Below are positions 40,639-48,696 of a DNA stretch of 64,000 nt, in pieces. Under the pieces are notes generated by a model. The model had not been told where the DNA came from. It did not search any database and saw only the letters and a list, made by a program, of their open reading frames with translations. Numbering within the stretch: position 1 is the stretch's first letter; each line of letters opens with the position of its first letter. The position numbers and the translations under genes were made by a program. Where the stretch lies: positions 124,001 to 188,000 of the forward strand of contig NZ_JANHDO010000003.1 in assembly GCF_024494575.1 (NCBI RefSeq). The letters run 5' to 3'. Origin of the DNA: Halorubrum salinum (GTDB lineage: Archaea; Halobacteriota; Halobacteria; Halobacteriales; Haloferacaceae).

Positions 40639-40763
40639 CTCGCCGCCGGCACCCACCGCCCGACGACCGGTCGCGCGTACTGCGGGGGAGCGTCCCGAAA
40701 GGACAGCGGAGCGGGCGGGCGTCCGAAACCGATATCGCCCCGCGACCTATTCTCACAGTATCA

Positions 40764-42020
40764 ATGGAACGAGTGACGAAGGGACGACTCGCCGACTACG
40801 ACGTTCTCGTGCTCGTCTCCCTCATCTGGTTTCTCGCGAAGTTCGTGCGGTACGCGTTTCCGCCGCTTTTCGGACCTCTGCAGGCGACGTACGGGATCAG
40901 CAACGCCACCGTCGGAAGCGCGTTCACCGGGTTCATGATCGTGTACGCGCTCATGCAGTTTCCCAGCGGCGTGGTGGCAGACTGGATCGGGTCGGTCAGA
41001 ATCGTCACCCTCGGCGTGACCGTCGCCGGTGTCGGCGCGTTGGCCCTGGTCGTTGATTCGCCGTTTCCGGTGCTCGTGGCGGCGATGCTCGTCATCGGTG
41101 CCGGTACGGGCGTGCACAAGACCGTCGCCGTTCGACTCATCGCCCGGACGTACCCCGAGCGGACGGGCCGTGCCCTCGGCATACACGACACGCTCGGTAC
41201 CTTCGGCGGCGTGGCCGCGCCGACTGCGGTCGTGGTGTTTCTGTCCGCGCCACCCGTTCTCGCGCGGGCGCTCGACGTGCTGCCCGGTGCCGACTGGCGG
41301 GCGGTGTTCCTGAGCACCGCCCTCGCGGCGCTCGCGCTCGCAGTGACATTCGGGCTCCGATTCCGCGGAAGACTTCCCGACGACAGGCGCGAACGCTCCC
41401 GGCCAGCCGGAGCGAATCCGGGAATCGGCGCGTACCTCGAACTCCTCCGGGACGTGCGCTTCGGCGCGTTCGTGTGCGTCTCCATCGGTGTGGCCTTCGC
41501 GAACAACGGGCTGTTGGCGTTTCTCCCCCTCTACCTCTCTCGGGTGTCGGGCCTGTCGACGACGACTGCGAGCCTCCTGTACTCGCTGTTCTTCTGGATG
41601 GCGTTCGTCCAGCTCGTCGCCGGCGACCTCTCCGACCGAGTCGGTCGGTTTCCGGTGCTCGTCGTCACGGCCGCCCTCGCTTCGGCCGCTCTGTTAGGGA
41701 TCGTGTTCGTTCCCGACGCGGGCCTGATCGCGCTCTGCATGCTGATCGCTCTCTTCGGTCTGGGTGCCCACGGCTTCAACCCCGTCCGCGGCGCGTATCT
41801 GATGGAACTGCTACCCGACCGGCTCACCGGCGGGGGACTCGGTATCTTTCGGTCGCTTCTGATGGGCGTGACCGCTCTCGCTCCGAGCGTCGTCGGACTC
41901 GTCGTCGACGCGTCGAGTTTCCGGGTCGCCTTCGGACTGCTCGCGGCCGTACTTGCGGTCGCCACTTCCGGTGCGGTGGGACTATGGGTGACTGAATCCG
42001 GTACGGCCCGCCAAACTTGA
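40764..42020 (+). CDS. MFS transporter
   Basis: The 418-residue protein has twelve hydrophobic segments and the MFS pattern: MQFPSGVVADWIGSVRIV after TM2 (motif A variant), KTVAVRLIARTYPERTGRALGIHDTLG in TM4-5, and a matching LVAGDLSDRVGRF in the second half. Members with similar organisation export or import organic acids or drugs. It lies 126 bases after the thioredoxin-fold gene; a TATA-like CCTATTCTCAC lies near 40746. It could be an efflux or uptake route for a metabolite of the cluster. Confidence 0.88.
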   Translation: MERVTKGRLADYDVLVLVSLIWFLAKFVRYAFPPLFGPLQATYGISNATVGSAFTGFMIVYALMQFPSGVVADWIGSVRIVTLGVTVAGVGALALVVDSPFPVLVAAMLVIGAGTGVHKTVAVRLIARTYPERTGRALGIHDTLGTFGGVAAPTAVVVFLSAPPVLARALDVLPGADWRAVFLSTALAALALAVTFGLRFRGRLPDDRRERSRPAGANPGIGAYLELLRDVRFGAFVCVSIGVAFANNGLLAFLPLYLSRVSGLSTTTASLLYSLFFWMAFVQLVAGDLSDRVGRFPVLVVTAALASAALLGIVFVPDAGLIALCMLIALFGLGAHGFNPVRGAYLMELLPDRLTGGGLGIFRSLLMGVTALAPSVVGLVVDASSFRVAFGLLAAVLAVATSGAVGLWVTESGTARQT

Positions 42021-42097
42021 TATAGCGATATACAATTTATTTGATCCGCACTGACCAGTTTTGTCCTCTCGTTTGGACCACAGTCACCGTACGAGAG

Positions 42098-43132
42098 TCA
42101 CTCGAATACTGAATACATATTCGCCTCGTACGTCTCACGAACTTGGTTCCCCCAATCGTGCGTGTACGTGTCTATCACGTCGTCGGCGACGTCGCCGCGG
42201 AGGTACTTGACGACCCCGCGGTCACCGGTTCGGTCCCGGAGATGCGTGGTGAAGAAGTGCCGAAAGTAATGCGGTGTGACGTTTTCCGTGGCACCGCCGC
42301 CGGTTCGGTACCACCCCGCTTCTCGGGCGTATCGCTCGACGATGTGCCGCACTGCTTGGGGGTCGAGTCGCGATCCCCACCCCTCGGCGGTGCCGACGAA
42401 GAGCGGATCGGCCGACGAAGGGCAGTCGGGCCGGATAGCGAGCCACGATTTGAGGGCCTGCGCCAACTCGTCGTCTACGGGGATCACGGTGCTGCGCTTC
42501 CGCTTGTTCGACGCCGAGCGGATCTCGCCGTTCAGCTCCTCTCCGACGGTCGCATCAGGCGTCACATACACCGAATTCGGTCGATCTCCGAGCACCGGTC
42601 TGGTTCCGAGATCGTACGTCTCGTCCAGCTCCTCGTCAGTGACTGTGACGTCACGGAGATCGAGGTTACAACACTCACCGACCCGCATCCCGGTCTTCAA
42701 GAGCGTCACGACGAGAGCGCGGTGAAGCGGATGGGTGATGCCGGAGACGAACGTTCGCATCGCGGGAATCGAAATGTCCCGGCGGGCCGGGTCCGTGTCG
42801 ATCGTTTCGTCCATCTCTTCGACGACAAGCGTCATCGGATTGCCGTCGAACGCGCCGACCTCGGTCATATACCCGTAGAATCGGTGCAGATACGCCGCGT
42901 ACGTCGCTACCGTGCTGTCGGCGAGTTCACCTCGGAGCGAGTGAATGAACGCCATACAGTCGCGGTGCGTGGCCGTCTCGGGGGTGGACGTCTCGTCGAG
43001 AAACGACTCGAATCGCCGGAGCACGCGCTCGTACGACTCTCGCGTCCGGGAGGTCTTCCCGTGGTAGGTCAGGTCCTCGATGAAGTACTCGATCGGATCG
43101 CCGATGTCGGCGGGCGCGCGCGTGCTACTCAT
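42098..43132 (-). CDS. Tyrosine recombinase (XerC/D-like integrase)
   Basis: The 344-residue protein has an N-terminal SAM-like core-binding domain (TSRTRESYERVLRRFESFL) and the catalytic domain: first Arg in LKTGMRVGECCNL, the H-x-x-R box PHYFRHFFTTHL, and a Tyr near the end (IDTYTHDWG). It should integrate or excise DNA at a specific site. The start at MSSTRAPADIG overlaps the small partner gene. No tRNA or element genes are adjacent, so it may be a remnant of a lost element or a chromosomal recombinase. Confidence 0.92.
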   Translation of the reverse strand: MSSTRAPADIGDPIEYFIEDLTYHGKTSRTRESYERVLRRFESFLDETSTPETATHRDCMAFIHSLRGELADSTVATYAAYLHRFYGYMTEVGAFDGNPMTLVVEEMDETIDTDPARRDISIPAMRTFVSGITHPLHRALVVTLLKTGMRVGECCNLDLRDVTVTDEELDETYDLGTRPVLGDRPNSVYVTPDATVGEELNGEIRSASNKRKRSTVIPVDDELAQALKSWLAIRPDCPSSADPLFVGTAEGWGSRLDPQAVRHIVERYAREAGWYRTGGGATENVTPHYFRHFFTTHLRDRTGDRGVVKYLRGDVADDVIDTYTHDWGNQVRETYEANMYSVFE

Positions 43133-43505
43133 CGGCGAGCGCGTACCCCCCTCGCCGGCCGTTGTATCTGACGCGGTTCCGATCTTGGAGCGCGTTGAGT
43201 GCGTCTTCCAGTTGATCTTCGAAATCGCCGAGCAACGCCTCGACCAGTTCGTCCCACGACTGCGGTCCGTCAGCAAGAACCCGTTCCACCTGTGTTTCGA
43301 GGTCGTGACTCCCAGGGGTTTCGTCCGCAGAAGTGGCCTCCGACGTGTTTGACGGCTCTGATAGCGAAAATCCCCGTCTGCCGGCCTGTACCATCGTCCT
43401 GACGAACTCGCTTTGTGACATTCCCAGTTCGTCCGCGTGGGCCTGCCATCGGTCTTTCTGCTCGGCAGGCACGTAGGTTTTCACCGAGCGGCGGTCGTCG
43501 CTCAT
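43125..43505 (-). CDS. Integrase-associated small protein (probably DUF5805 family)
   Basis: The 126-residue protein starts with a ribbon-helix-helix-like segment (VKTYVPAEQKDRWQAHADELGMSQSEFVRTMVQAG) and ends with a winged-helix-like region (DLETQVERVLADGPQSWDELVEALLG). It overlaps the integrase by 8 bases, a pairing seen repeatedly in haloarchaea. The two parts suggest a DNA-binding regulator or excisionase of the recombinase. Family name is from memory and should be verified. Confidence 0.72.
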   Translation of the reverse strand: MSDDRRSVKTYVPAEQKDRWQAHADELGMSQSEFVRTMVQAGRRGFSLSEPSNTSEATSADETPGSHDLETQVERVLADGPQSWDELVEALLGDFEDQLEDALNALQDRNRVRYNGRRGGYALADE

Positions 43506-44508
43506 CTCGACAGTCCGTTTTTGCGCCGGCGACTTTAAGCTATCCCACAATCGCGGATAAGTAAGTTTATCTTTAGATATAGTCCCGTCTAAACGGTGGG
43601 TGAATACAATTATGCGATATTCTAGGCACACAAGTATAGATAAATGTACCTAGAATACAAGATATTCTTTAGTCGCTCTACTGCACCGCTCTCGCGTTTC
43701 GTGTGTCGGTTTCACAAGGCGACTTCTCAGTGGAGGCGATCTCGGTTTTCACGTGGATCATCGAGCGACAGGGATCTCCGACGGGGTAGCGCGTGTCAGA
43801 CGTCGTGCATGGTGTTGCTCGCAAGCGGTGGCACCGTAGCCGACGGACTATCATACCTGGTGGAACCGATACGATCGCCGCCATCGGTAGAGGCGTAGAT
43901 GCTGTTCCGACCGGCGGAGCACGTTGCATTCTCGGTAATCCATCTCTATTCAAGCGATCTGAGCAGTTCAAGCTAGTCTCGCTTTCACGACACATAGAAG
44001 CTCGTCGAGCGAAGACACGATCGAAGTAAACGATGCGGAAGTCAACTCGTGGAAAGAGCGGGTAAGTGCGCGCGTTGTAGCGCTCGGCATCGATATCGAT
44101 GTCGAAGATAGCATGCCGTCCCCCCCCCACGCACGCGGTCACTCTGTCGATTTCGACGACGGATAGCTCTACGAATCTCTAGGCCGATAGCTTCCGACTG
44201 GCTGTGATTCGGAACCCGTCTGGACTACCGTGTCTCGACGGTCTCGGCCGATTCAACTTGTCCGAACGCGTAACAGATCAAAGCACTATATAAAATCGAG
44301 AGGTACAACAGAGAGCGTCGAACGGCGGAACCGCTGACAGTCGTAGAGCACGTAGGCTTTAGATCAGCAGCTCAGTTATATTCCTCCCGAATCATCTGTG
44401 ACACACACCACGTATATCTTATACCGCTATACGAACTCGGACACCAAGGCCGCCAGCCGTTGACGGTTGAGTCCGACTGGGGCGGAGGTCGGTCGTGTCT
44501 ACCAATAT
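43506..44508. other. Gene-poor interval, probable integration relic
   Basis: About 1 kb holds no credible gene. G+C is lower and mixed-frame stops are frequent. Some short stretches resemble decayed coding sequence (for example around 43720-44020 on the plus strand) but no family could be named. A TATATAAAATCG box near 44288 could start a non-coding RNA running rightward. An eight-C run lies at 44120. Confidence 0.5.
43618..43657. repeat. Inverted repeat TATTCTAGG ... CCTAGAATA upstream of integrase cassette
   Basis: Nine-base perfect arms (43618-43626 and 43649-43657) flank 22 bases, in an AT-rich stretch about 115 bases before the partner gene of the integrase. The arm spacing (31 bases, three helical turns) suits a dimeric regulator or a recombinase core site. 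Confidence 0.7.
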
Positions 44509-44922
44509 TTAATCGGCGTCGACCACGGTGAGCGCGACTCGATGAACGCCCTTCAGCGGGCGGATTCTGGACAGAAGCTCCTCGATCCGCTCGCCCGTTC
44601 CGTCGACCGCGATAGACTCAAGACAGAGGTCGCCGCTGAGGTGGACGTGGTGCACGGCGATGATCGTCTCCGTGAAATCGTGTTGGAGTTCGGTCATCTC
44701 GTCCGTCACCCCGCCGTGGTGGTGATCGTAGAGTACGACCACCGTGCCGCGGCGGCTCCCGGTGAGGTCCCTCTGTCGATTGAACTCCGTGACGAACGCT
44801 CGTAGTGCGTCTCTCGTCGCTTCCGATCGGCTGTCATACTCGCCGGTGTCGACGACTGCGTCGAGTTCCGCGAGGAGGCTCGGCGGCAGCGTGACGCTCA
44901 TCCGATCGACGTCTTCGCCCAT
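44509..44922 (-). CDS. nikR: Nickel-responsive regulator NikR
   Basis: The 137-residue protein has an N-terminal ribbon-helix-helix (VTLPPSLLAELDAVVDTGEYDSRSEATRDALRAFV) and the C-terminal ACT-like domain with the nickel site residues in AVHHVHLSGDLCLE (His, His, Cys). It represses nickel uptake when nickel is bound. It is divergent from the cbiM/nikM gene with about 180 bases between starts, which contain a candidate operator. Confidence 0.93.
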   Translation of the reverse strand: MGEDVDRMSVTLPPSLLAELDAVVDTGEYDSRSEATRDALRAFVTEFNRQRDLTGSRRGTVVVLYDHHHGGVTDEMTELQHDFTETIIAVHHVHLSGDLCLESIAVDGTGERIEELLSRIRPLKGVHRVALTVVDAD

Positions 44923-45044
44923 GACAGCGTTGTGTTCCGTCGGTCAGGTAATATAACCGCGGTGCCGGTGCTCGTTATCTCGACCGCGACGAATCGATCA
45001 TTCGTCGAAGTGGCCGTGTGTATCTCGGCTGGACATCCTCATAT

Positions 45045-45072
45045 AGTATTACGATTAAGAGGAAAAGTATTA
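45045..45072 (+). promoter_or_regulatory. Candidate NikR operator: AGTATTA direct repeats 21 bp apart
   Basis: AGTATTA occurs at 45045-45051 and again at 45066-45072, exactly two helical turns apart, in the nikR-nikM intergenic region. The second copy overlaps the TATA-type AAGTATTATC, about 30 bases before the nikM ATG, so binding would block the promoter. Known NikR sites differ between species; this one is inferred by position only. Confidence 0.45.
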
Positions 45073-45102
45073 TCACCGCGTTGGATCTGGGTGGACGTAC
45101 GC

Positions 45103-45759
45103 ATGCATATCCCGGACGGCTTCCTCGATCCGCTGGTCGCGGGTCTCTTCTGGGTCGGTTCCGGCATCGCCATCGGCATCGCCGTGAGGCGTGCCCGTCG
45201 CGAGCTCGGTGACGAGCGGACGCCGCTCCTCGGCGTCGTCGCCGCGGGACTGTTCGCCGCGCAGATGTTGAACTGGCCGATTCCGGGCGGCACGAGCGCC
45301 CACTTCGTCGGCGGCGCGTTCGCCGGAATCCTCCTCGGTCCCTCCCTCGGCGTCCTCGCGATGACCGCCGTCGTGACGATCCAAGCCCTCGTGTTCGGCG
45401 ACGGGGGGATCATCGCCCTCGGCGCGAACCTCTTCGCGATGGCCGTCGTCGACGTGCTCGTCGGCTACGCGGTCTTCCGCGGGCTGAGGGGCGTTCACGA
45501 GACGGGTGCCGCCTTCGTCGCGGGCTGGGTGGCGGTCACTGCGAGCGCGCTCGCGGTCGGCGCGGGGGTCGGTGCCTCCTCGGCGTTCGCGTACGAACTC
45601 GGCGTGACCGTGCCGATCATGGTGGGCGGACACGCGCTCTTGGGGACGATCGAGGGAGCGATCACGGCCGCCGTGTACGGCTACGTCGCGGACGCTCGAC
45701 CGGACCTCGTTCTCGGACGGACCGCCGACGAGGGGCTCTCGCCCGAGGTGGGCCTGTGA
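45103..45759 (+). CDS. cbiM: ECF Ni/Co transporter substrate-specific component (CbiM/NikM)
   Basis: The 218-residue membrane protein starts with MHIPDGFLDP, the N-terminal Met-His-Ile motif whose amino group and His bind the metal, followed by helices with INWPIPGGTSAHFVGG-type segment (here LNWPIPGGTSAHFVGGAF). It is the S-component of an ECF-type transporter. Next gene overlaps by 4 bases. Confidence 0.95.
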   Translation: MHIPDGFLDPLVAGLFWVGSGIAIGIAVRRARRELGDERTPLLGVVAAGLFAAQMLNWPIPGGTSAHFVGGAFAGILLGPSLGVLAMTAVVTIQALVFGDGGIIALGANLFAMAVVDVLVGYAVFRGLRGVHETGAAFVAGWVAVTASALAVGAGVGASSAFAYELGVTVPIMVGGHALLGTIEGAITAAVYGYVADARPDLVLGRTADEGLSPEVGL

Positions 45760-46055
45760 AAGCGCTCACCCGGAACTCGTGGGGACGACGGGCGCTCCTC
45801 TTGCTCCTCCTTCTCGTCGTCCTCGCGCCCGCCTTCGGCTGGGCGTCGGGCGTCGTCGGGTACGCCGAGCCGCTCGAAAACGCCGCGGAGGCCACCGGCG
45901 CGGCCGACGAAGCGAGCCCTCTCATCTCCGGACCGTTTCCTGACTACTCGGTGCCCGGTCTCGGCGCGCCGGCGGGAACGCTCGTGTCGGCGGTCGTCGG
46001 GACGACGCTCACGCTCGTGTTCGCGCTCTGTGCCGGGAAGCTGGTCGAACGGTGA
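45756..46055 (+). CDS. PDGLE-domain component (CbiN/NikN-like)
   Basis: The 99-residue protein has two hydrophobic helices (RRALLLLLLLVVLAPAFG, APAGTLVSAVVGTTLTLVFAL) and a PDGLE-like central part (GYAEPLENAAEA, GPFPDYSVPGLG). It acts with the M component. GTG start overlaps the M gene stop. Operon order M-N-Q-O. Confidence 0.85.
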   Translation: MKALTRNSWGRRALLLLLLLVVLAPAFGWASGVVGYAEPLENAAEATGAADEASPLISGPFPDYSVPGLGAPAGTLVSAVVGTTLTLVFALCAGKLVER

Positions 46056-46861
46056 CCGGCGTCTTCGGTCGATCCGTCGCGTCGATCGCGGGAGCGCTCC
46101 GGGCGGTCTTCGCGGCCGAACGGGTCGCCGCGAGCGACGGGTTCCTCCAGCGGCGCGACCCGCGTGTGTCGCTGTGTTCGCTCGCCGGTCTCGCGCTGGC
46201 GGTGATGATCACACGGACGGCCGCGGTGACGCTCGCGTTCGGCGTCGTGACGGTCGTGTTAGCGAGGACGTCTGCGGTTCCGCTCCGGCGCCTCTTCGCT
46301 CGGTCCGCTGCAGTCCCGCTCGTGTCAGCGTTCGTCGTTCTCCCGCAAGCGGCGTTGATCCCCGGGGACGCACTGATCGACGTGGCCGGCGTCGCGATCA
46401 CCGACGCCGGCGTCGCGTACGTCGTCTCGTTCACGCTCCGCGTCGGCGTCGGTGTCGCGCTCCTGTCTCTCGTCGTGTTGACGACGCCGTTTTCGTCCGT
46501 GGTCGCCGCGATGCGTGAGCTTCGGGTTCCGGTGGCGCTCGTGTGGGTGATCGCTGTCACCTACCGGTATCTGTTCCTGTTCTTCGACGAACTGCAGCGG
46601 CTGGTCCTCGCTCGAAACAGTCGAACGACCGGGCGAGGGCTCTCCGGCGGCTGGCGCGACGCGAGGCGGATCGCGGGGACGTTCCTGCTTCGAACGCTCG
46701 ACCGCGGCGAACGGGTCGGCCGCGCGATGCGAGCCCGCGGCGGTGCTCGCCCTCCGTCGCCGTACGGTCGCCGGCAGGCCGCCGATCGGTACGACTACGC
46801 GCTCGCCCTCTGTTCGGCCGCAGCGGTCGTCACCGCGGGGGTGATCCGATGGATCCCGTGA
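46052..46861 (+). CDS. cbiQ: ECF transporter T-component (CbiQ)
   Basis: The 269-residue membrane protein has five or so helices and the CbiQ coupling motif in the C-terminal half (MRARGGARPPSPYGR, with upstream GERVGRAMRARGG). It links the metal-specific subunit to the ATPase. GTG start overlaps the previous stop; its end overlaps the cbiO start by 13 bases. Confidence 0.88.
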   Translation: MTGVFGRSVASIAGALRAVFAAERVAASDGFLQRRDPRVSLCSLAGLALAVMITRTAAVTLAFGVVTVVLARTSAVPLRRLFARSAAVPLVSAFVVLPQAALIPGDALIDVAGVAITDAGVAYVVSFTLRVGVGVALLSLVVLTTPFSSVVAAMRELRVPVALVWVIAVTYRYLFLFFDELQRLVLARNSRTTGRGLSGGWRDARRIAGTFLLRTLDRGERVGRAMRARGGARPPSPYGRRQAADRYDYALALCSAAAVVTAGVIRWIP

Positions 46862-47679
46862 TCGACGCGCGGGCGCTGACATACGAGTACCCGGACGGAA
46901 CCACGGCGCTCCGCGACGCGACGCTCTCGATCGACCGCGGCGAACGAGTCGCGGTCGTCGGCGCGAACGGGTCGGGAAAGAGCACGTTACAGCTCGCTCT
47001 CGGCGGGCTGGTCGATCCGTCGGCGGGGACGGTTCGGTACTTCGGTCAGACGACGGACGCCGAACGCGTCAGGGACCGACTCGGCGTGCTGTTGCAGGAC
47101 CCGGACGACTACCTGTTCAACGCGACCGTTCGCGAAGACCTCGAATATGGACCGGCACAGCTCGGAACGTCGCGGCGGGCGGCGGACGAGCGGATCGCCC
47201 GGCTCGCGGCGGAACTCGGACTGACGGACCTGCTTGACCGGCCGCCGTTTCGGCTCTCAGGGGGCGAAAAACAGCGGGCCGCGGTGGCGAGCGTCCTCGC
47301 CTTCGACCCGGACGTGCTCCTCCTCGACGAGCCGTTTGGAGCCGTTGACGCTCACTATCGCGAACGCGTCCGCGAACTGGTGGGAGACCACGAGGGGACC
47401 GTGATGGTGTTCACGCCGTCGCTTGACCTCGCCGCCGAACTCGCCGACCGCGTGATAGTCGTGGGACAGACGGGATCGATAGCGGCAGACGGCCCCGCGA
47501 GAGCGGTCTTGACGGACGTCTGCCTGTTGCGGGAGAACGGCCTTCGACCGCCCGCACCCGTGCGATTATTCGAGGGGATTCTCGACGCCGACGAGATGCC
47601 GTTGACCACCGCGGCGGCGCGGCGATTCCTCGTCGACGAACTGGGTAGAGAGTCGTCTGACCCTTCGACGACCCGCTGA
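46849..47679 (+). CDS. cbiO: ECF transporter ATPase (CbiO/NikO)
   Basis: The 276-residue ATPase has Walker A GANGSGKSTLQLAL, Q-loop LLQDPDDYLFNATV (typical of CbiO), signature RLSGGEKQRAAVA and Walker B VLLLDEPFGAVD. It powers the M-N-Q complex. Last gene of the operon, converging on the HisG-like gene with a 9-base gap. Confidence 0.94.
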   Translation: MDPVIDARALTYEYPDGTTALRDATLSIDRGERVAVVGANGSGKSTLQLALGGLVDPSAGTVRYFGQTTDAERVRDRLGVLLQDPDDYLFNATVREDLEYGPAQLGTSRRAADERIARLAAELGLTDLLDRPPFRLSGGEKQRAAVASVLAFDPDVLLLDEPFGAVDAHYRERVRELVGDHEGTVMVFTPSLDLAAELADRVIVVGQTGSIAADGPARAVLTDVCLLRENGLRPPAPVRLFEGILDADEMPLTTAAARRFLVDELGRESSDPSTTR

Positions 47680-47688
47680 CCGACGCGC

Positions 47689-48594
47689 TCAGACTCGGAT
47701 GTCCGACGCGGCCTCGTCGACGGCGACGACCTCTGCTGCGCGGTCGACTCCGGCGTCGCTTTCGGCGGTGTTCCGCATCAGCACCGTCTCGCTGGGGAAG
47801 AGGTGCTCGCCGACGACGAGGCCGTGGTCGCGGGCGGTCGACCCCGTCACCGTGAGGTACACGCCGAGTCCCGTCCGCGCGACGGCCGCTTCCTCCTCTT
47901 CGTCGGCAGCGGGATACACGAACTCGACTCCCTCCAGCGCGTCGGTTCCCAGGACGGCCGTGACCAGCCGCTCGTACCGCGGCGAGATGCAGAGGGGTCC
48001 GGTGTACGACGCGAGGAACTCGCGATCGAGATCGGTTCCGAGGTCGAGTTCCGACGGCTGTCCCATGAGGGTGTGATACACCGTGTCTCCGAGGCCGTTG
48101 ACGACGCGGACGTCGGTGTCCACCGGGTCGATCCGCTGGTTGACGTCGGCGATGGTTCCCAATCCGTCGGGCTCGATCCCGACGACCTCCTCTAAGACGA
48201 GGTCCGCGGAGTCGAATCCCAGCGCGAACTCGTGCGTCCGGAGGGCGCGGAACGGCTCCTCGCGACCGACGAGTTTCAGCCGAACGCCTCCGAGGTCGAC
48301 CGTCGCCGCGTCGAAGACGATCCGGCGCGGCTTCCCGTCGCGGTCGTCGCGCATCAGCGTGAACTCGGGGCTGTTCGGCTCGCCGGGATGCGAGTAGTCT
48401 GCCAGCCGCTCGTACGGCCCGTCGTCGGCGTCGGTCCGTCCCTTCGTGATCGACTTCTCGTACCGGAGCGTGTTGCTGACGCGGTCCGCGAGGCGGTCGA
48501 GCCGATCGTCGTCCCCCACGTGGGCGATCCGTTCGAGGACCGCTTCGAGCGGTCGCCCCTTCCGAGGAACGGCGACCGGAACCGGGTCGCTCAT
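47689..48594 (-). CDS. HisG-like protein (periplasmic-binding-type phosphoribosyltransferase fold), function unknown
   Basis: The 301-residue protein opens with PVPVAVPRKGRPLEAVLERI, similar to the HisG start (xPxKGRL). It has FRALRTHEFALGFDSADLVLEEV, similar to the HisG segment IPxYVExGxADLGIxGxDVLLE, and TVYHTLMGQPSELD. True HisG motifs of the PRPP loop are not clear. It is not in a histidine operon. It may be a paralogue with another substrate. A convergent overlap-free position next to the Ni transporter gives no clue. Confidence 0.6.
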   Translation of the reverse strand: MSDPVPVAVPRKGRPLEAVLERIAHVGDDDRLDRLADRVSNTLRYEKSITKGRTDADDGPYERLADYSHPGEPNSPEFTLMRDDRDGKPRRIVFDAATVDLGGVRLKLVGREEPFRALRTHEFALGFDSADLVLEEVVGIEPDGLGTIADVNQRIDPVDTDVRVVNGLGDTVYHTLMGQPSELDLGTDLDREFLASYTGPLCISPRYERLVTAVLGTDALEGVEFVYPAADEEEEAAVARTGLGVYLTVTGSTARDHGLVVGEHLFPSETVLMRNTAESDAGVDRAAEVVAVDEAASDIRV

Positions 48595-48696
48595 TGCCGG
48601 AAGTGCGTCGCCGCGGGTAAAACGGATTGCGTTTTGTCTCCGACGGTTGTGCGGCCCGAGTCCGCCGACTCTCGGTCCGTCTGCCTCTCCCTCGGT

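Noticed and set aside
42098-43505. Integrase cassette as the left end of the tRNA-Val element
   Set aside because: It lies more than 30 kb away on the other side of the tRNA with core chromosomal genes in between.
43644-44142. Short frames (84 to 154 codons) in the integrase-adjacent gap
   Set aside because: Composition and stop distribution look non-coding and no family could be seen, so they are not listed as genes.
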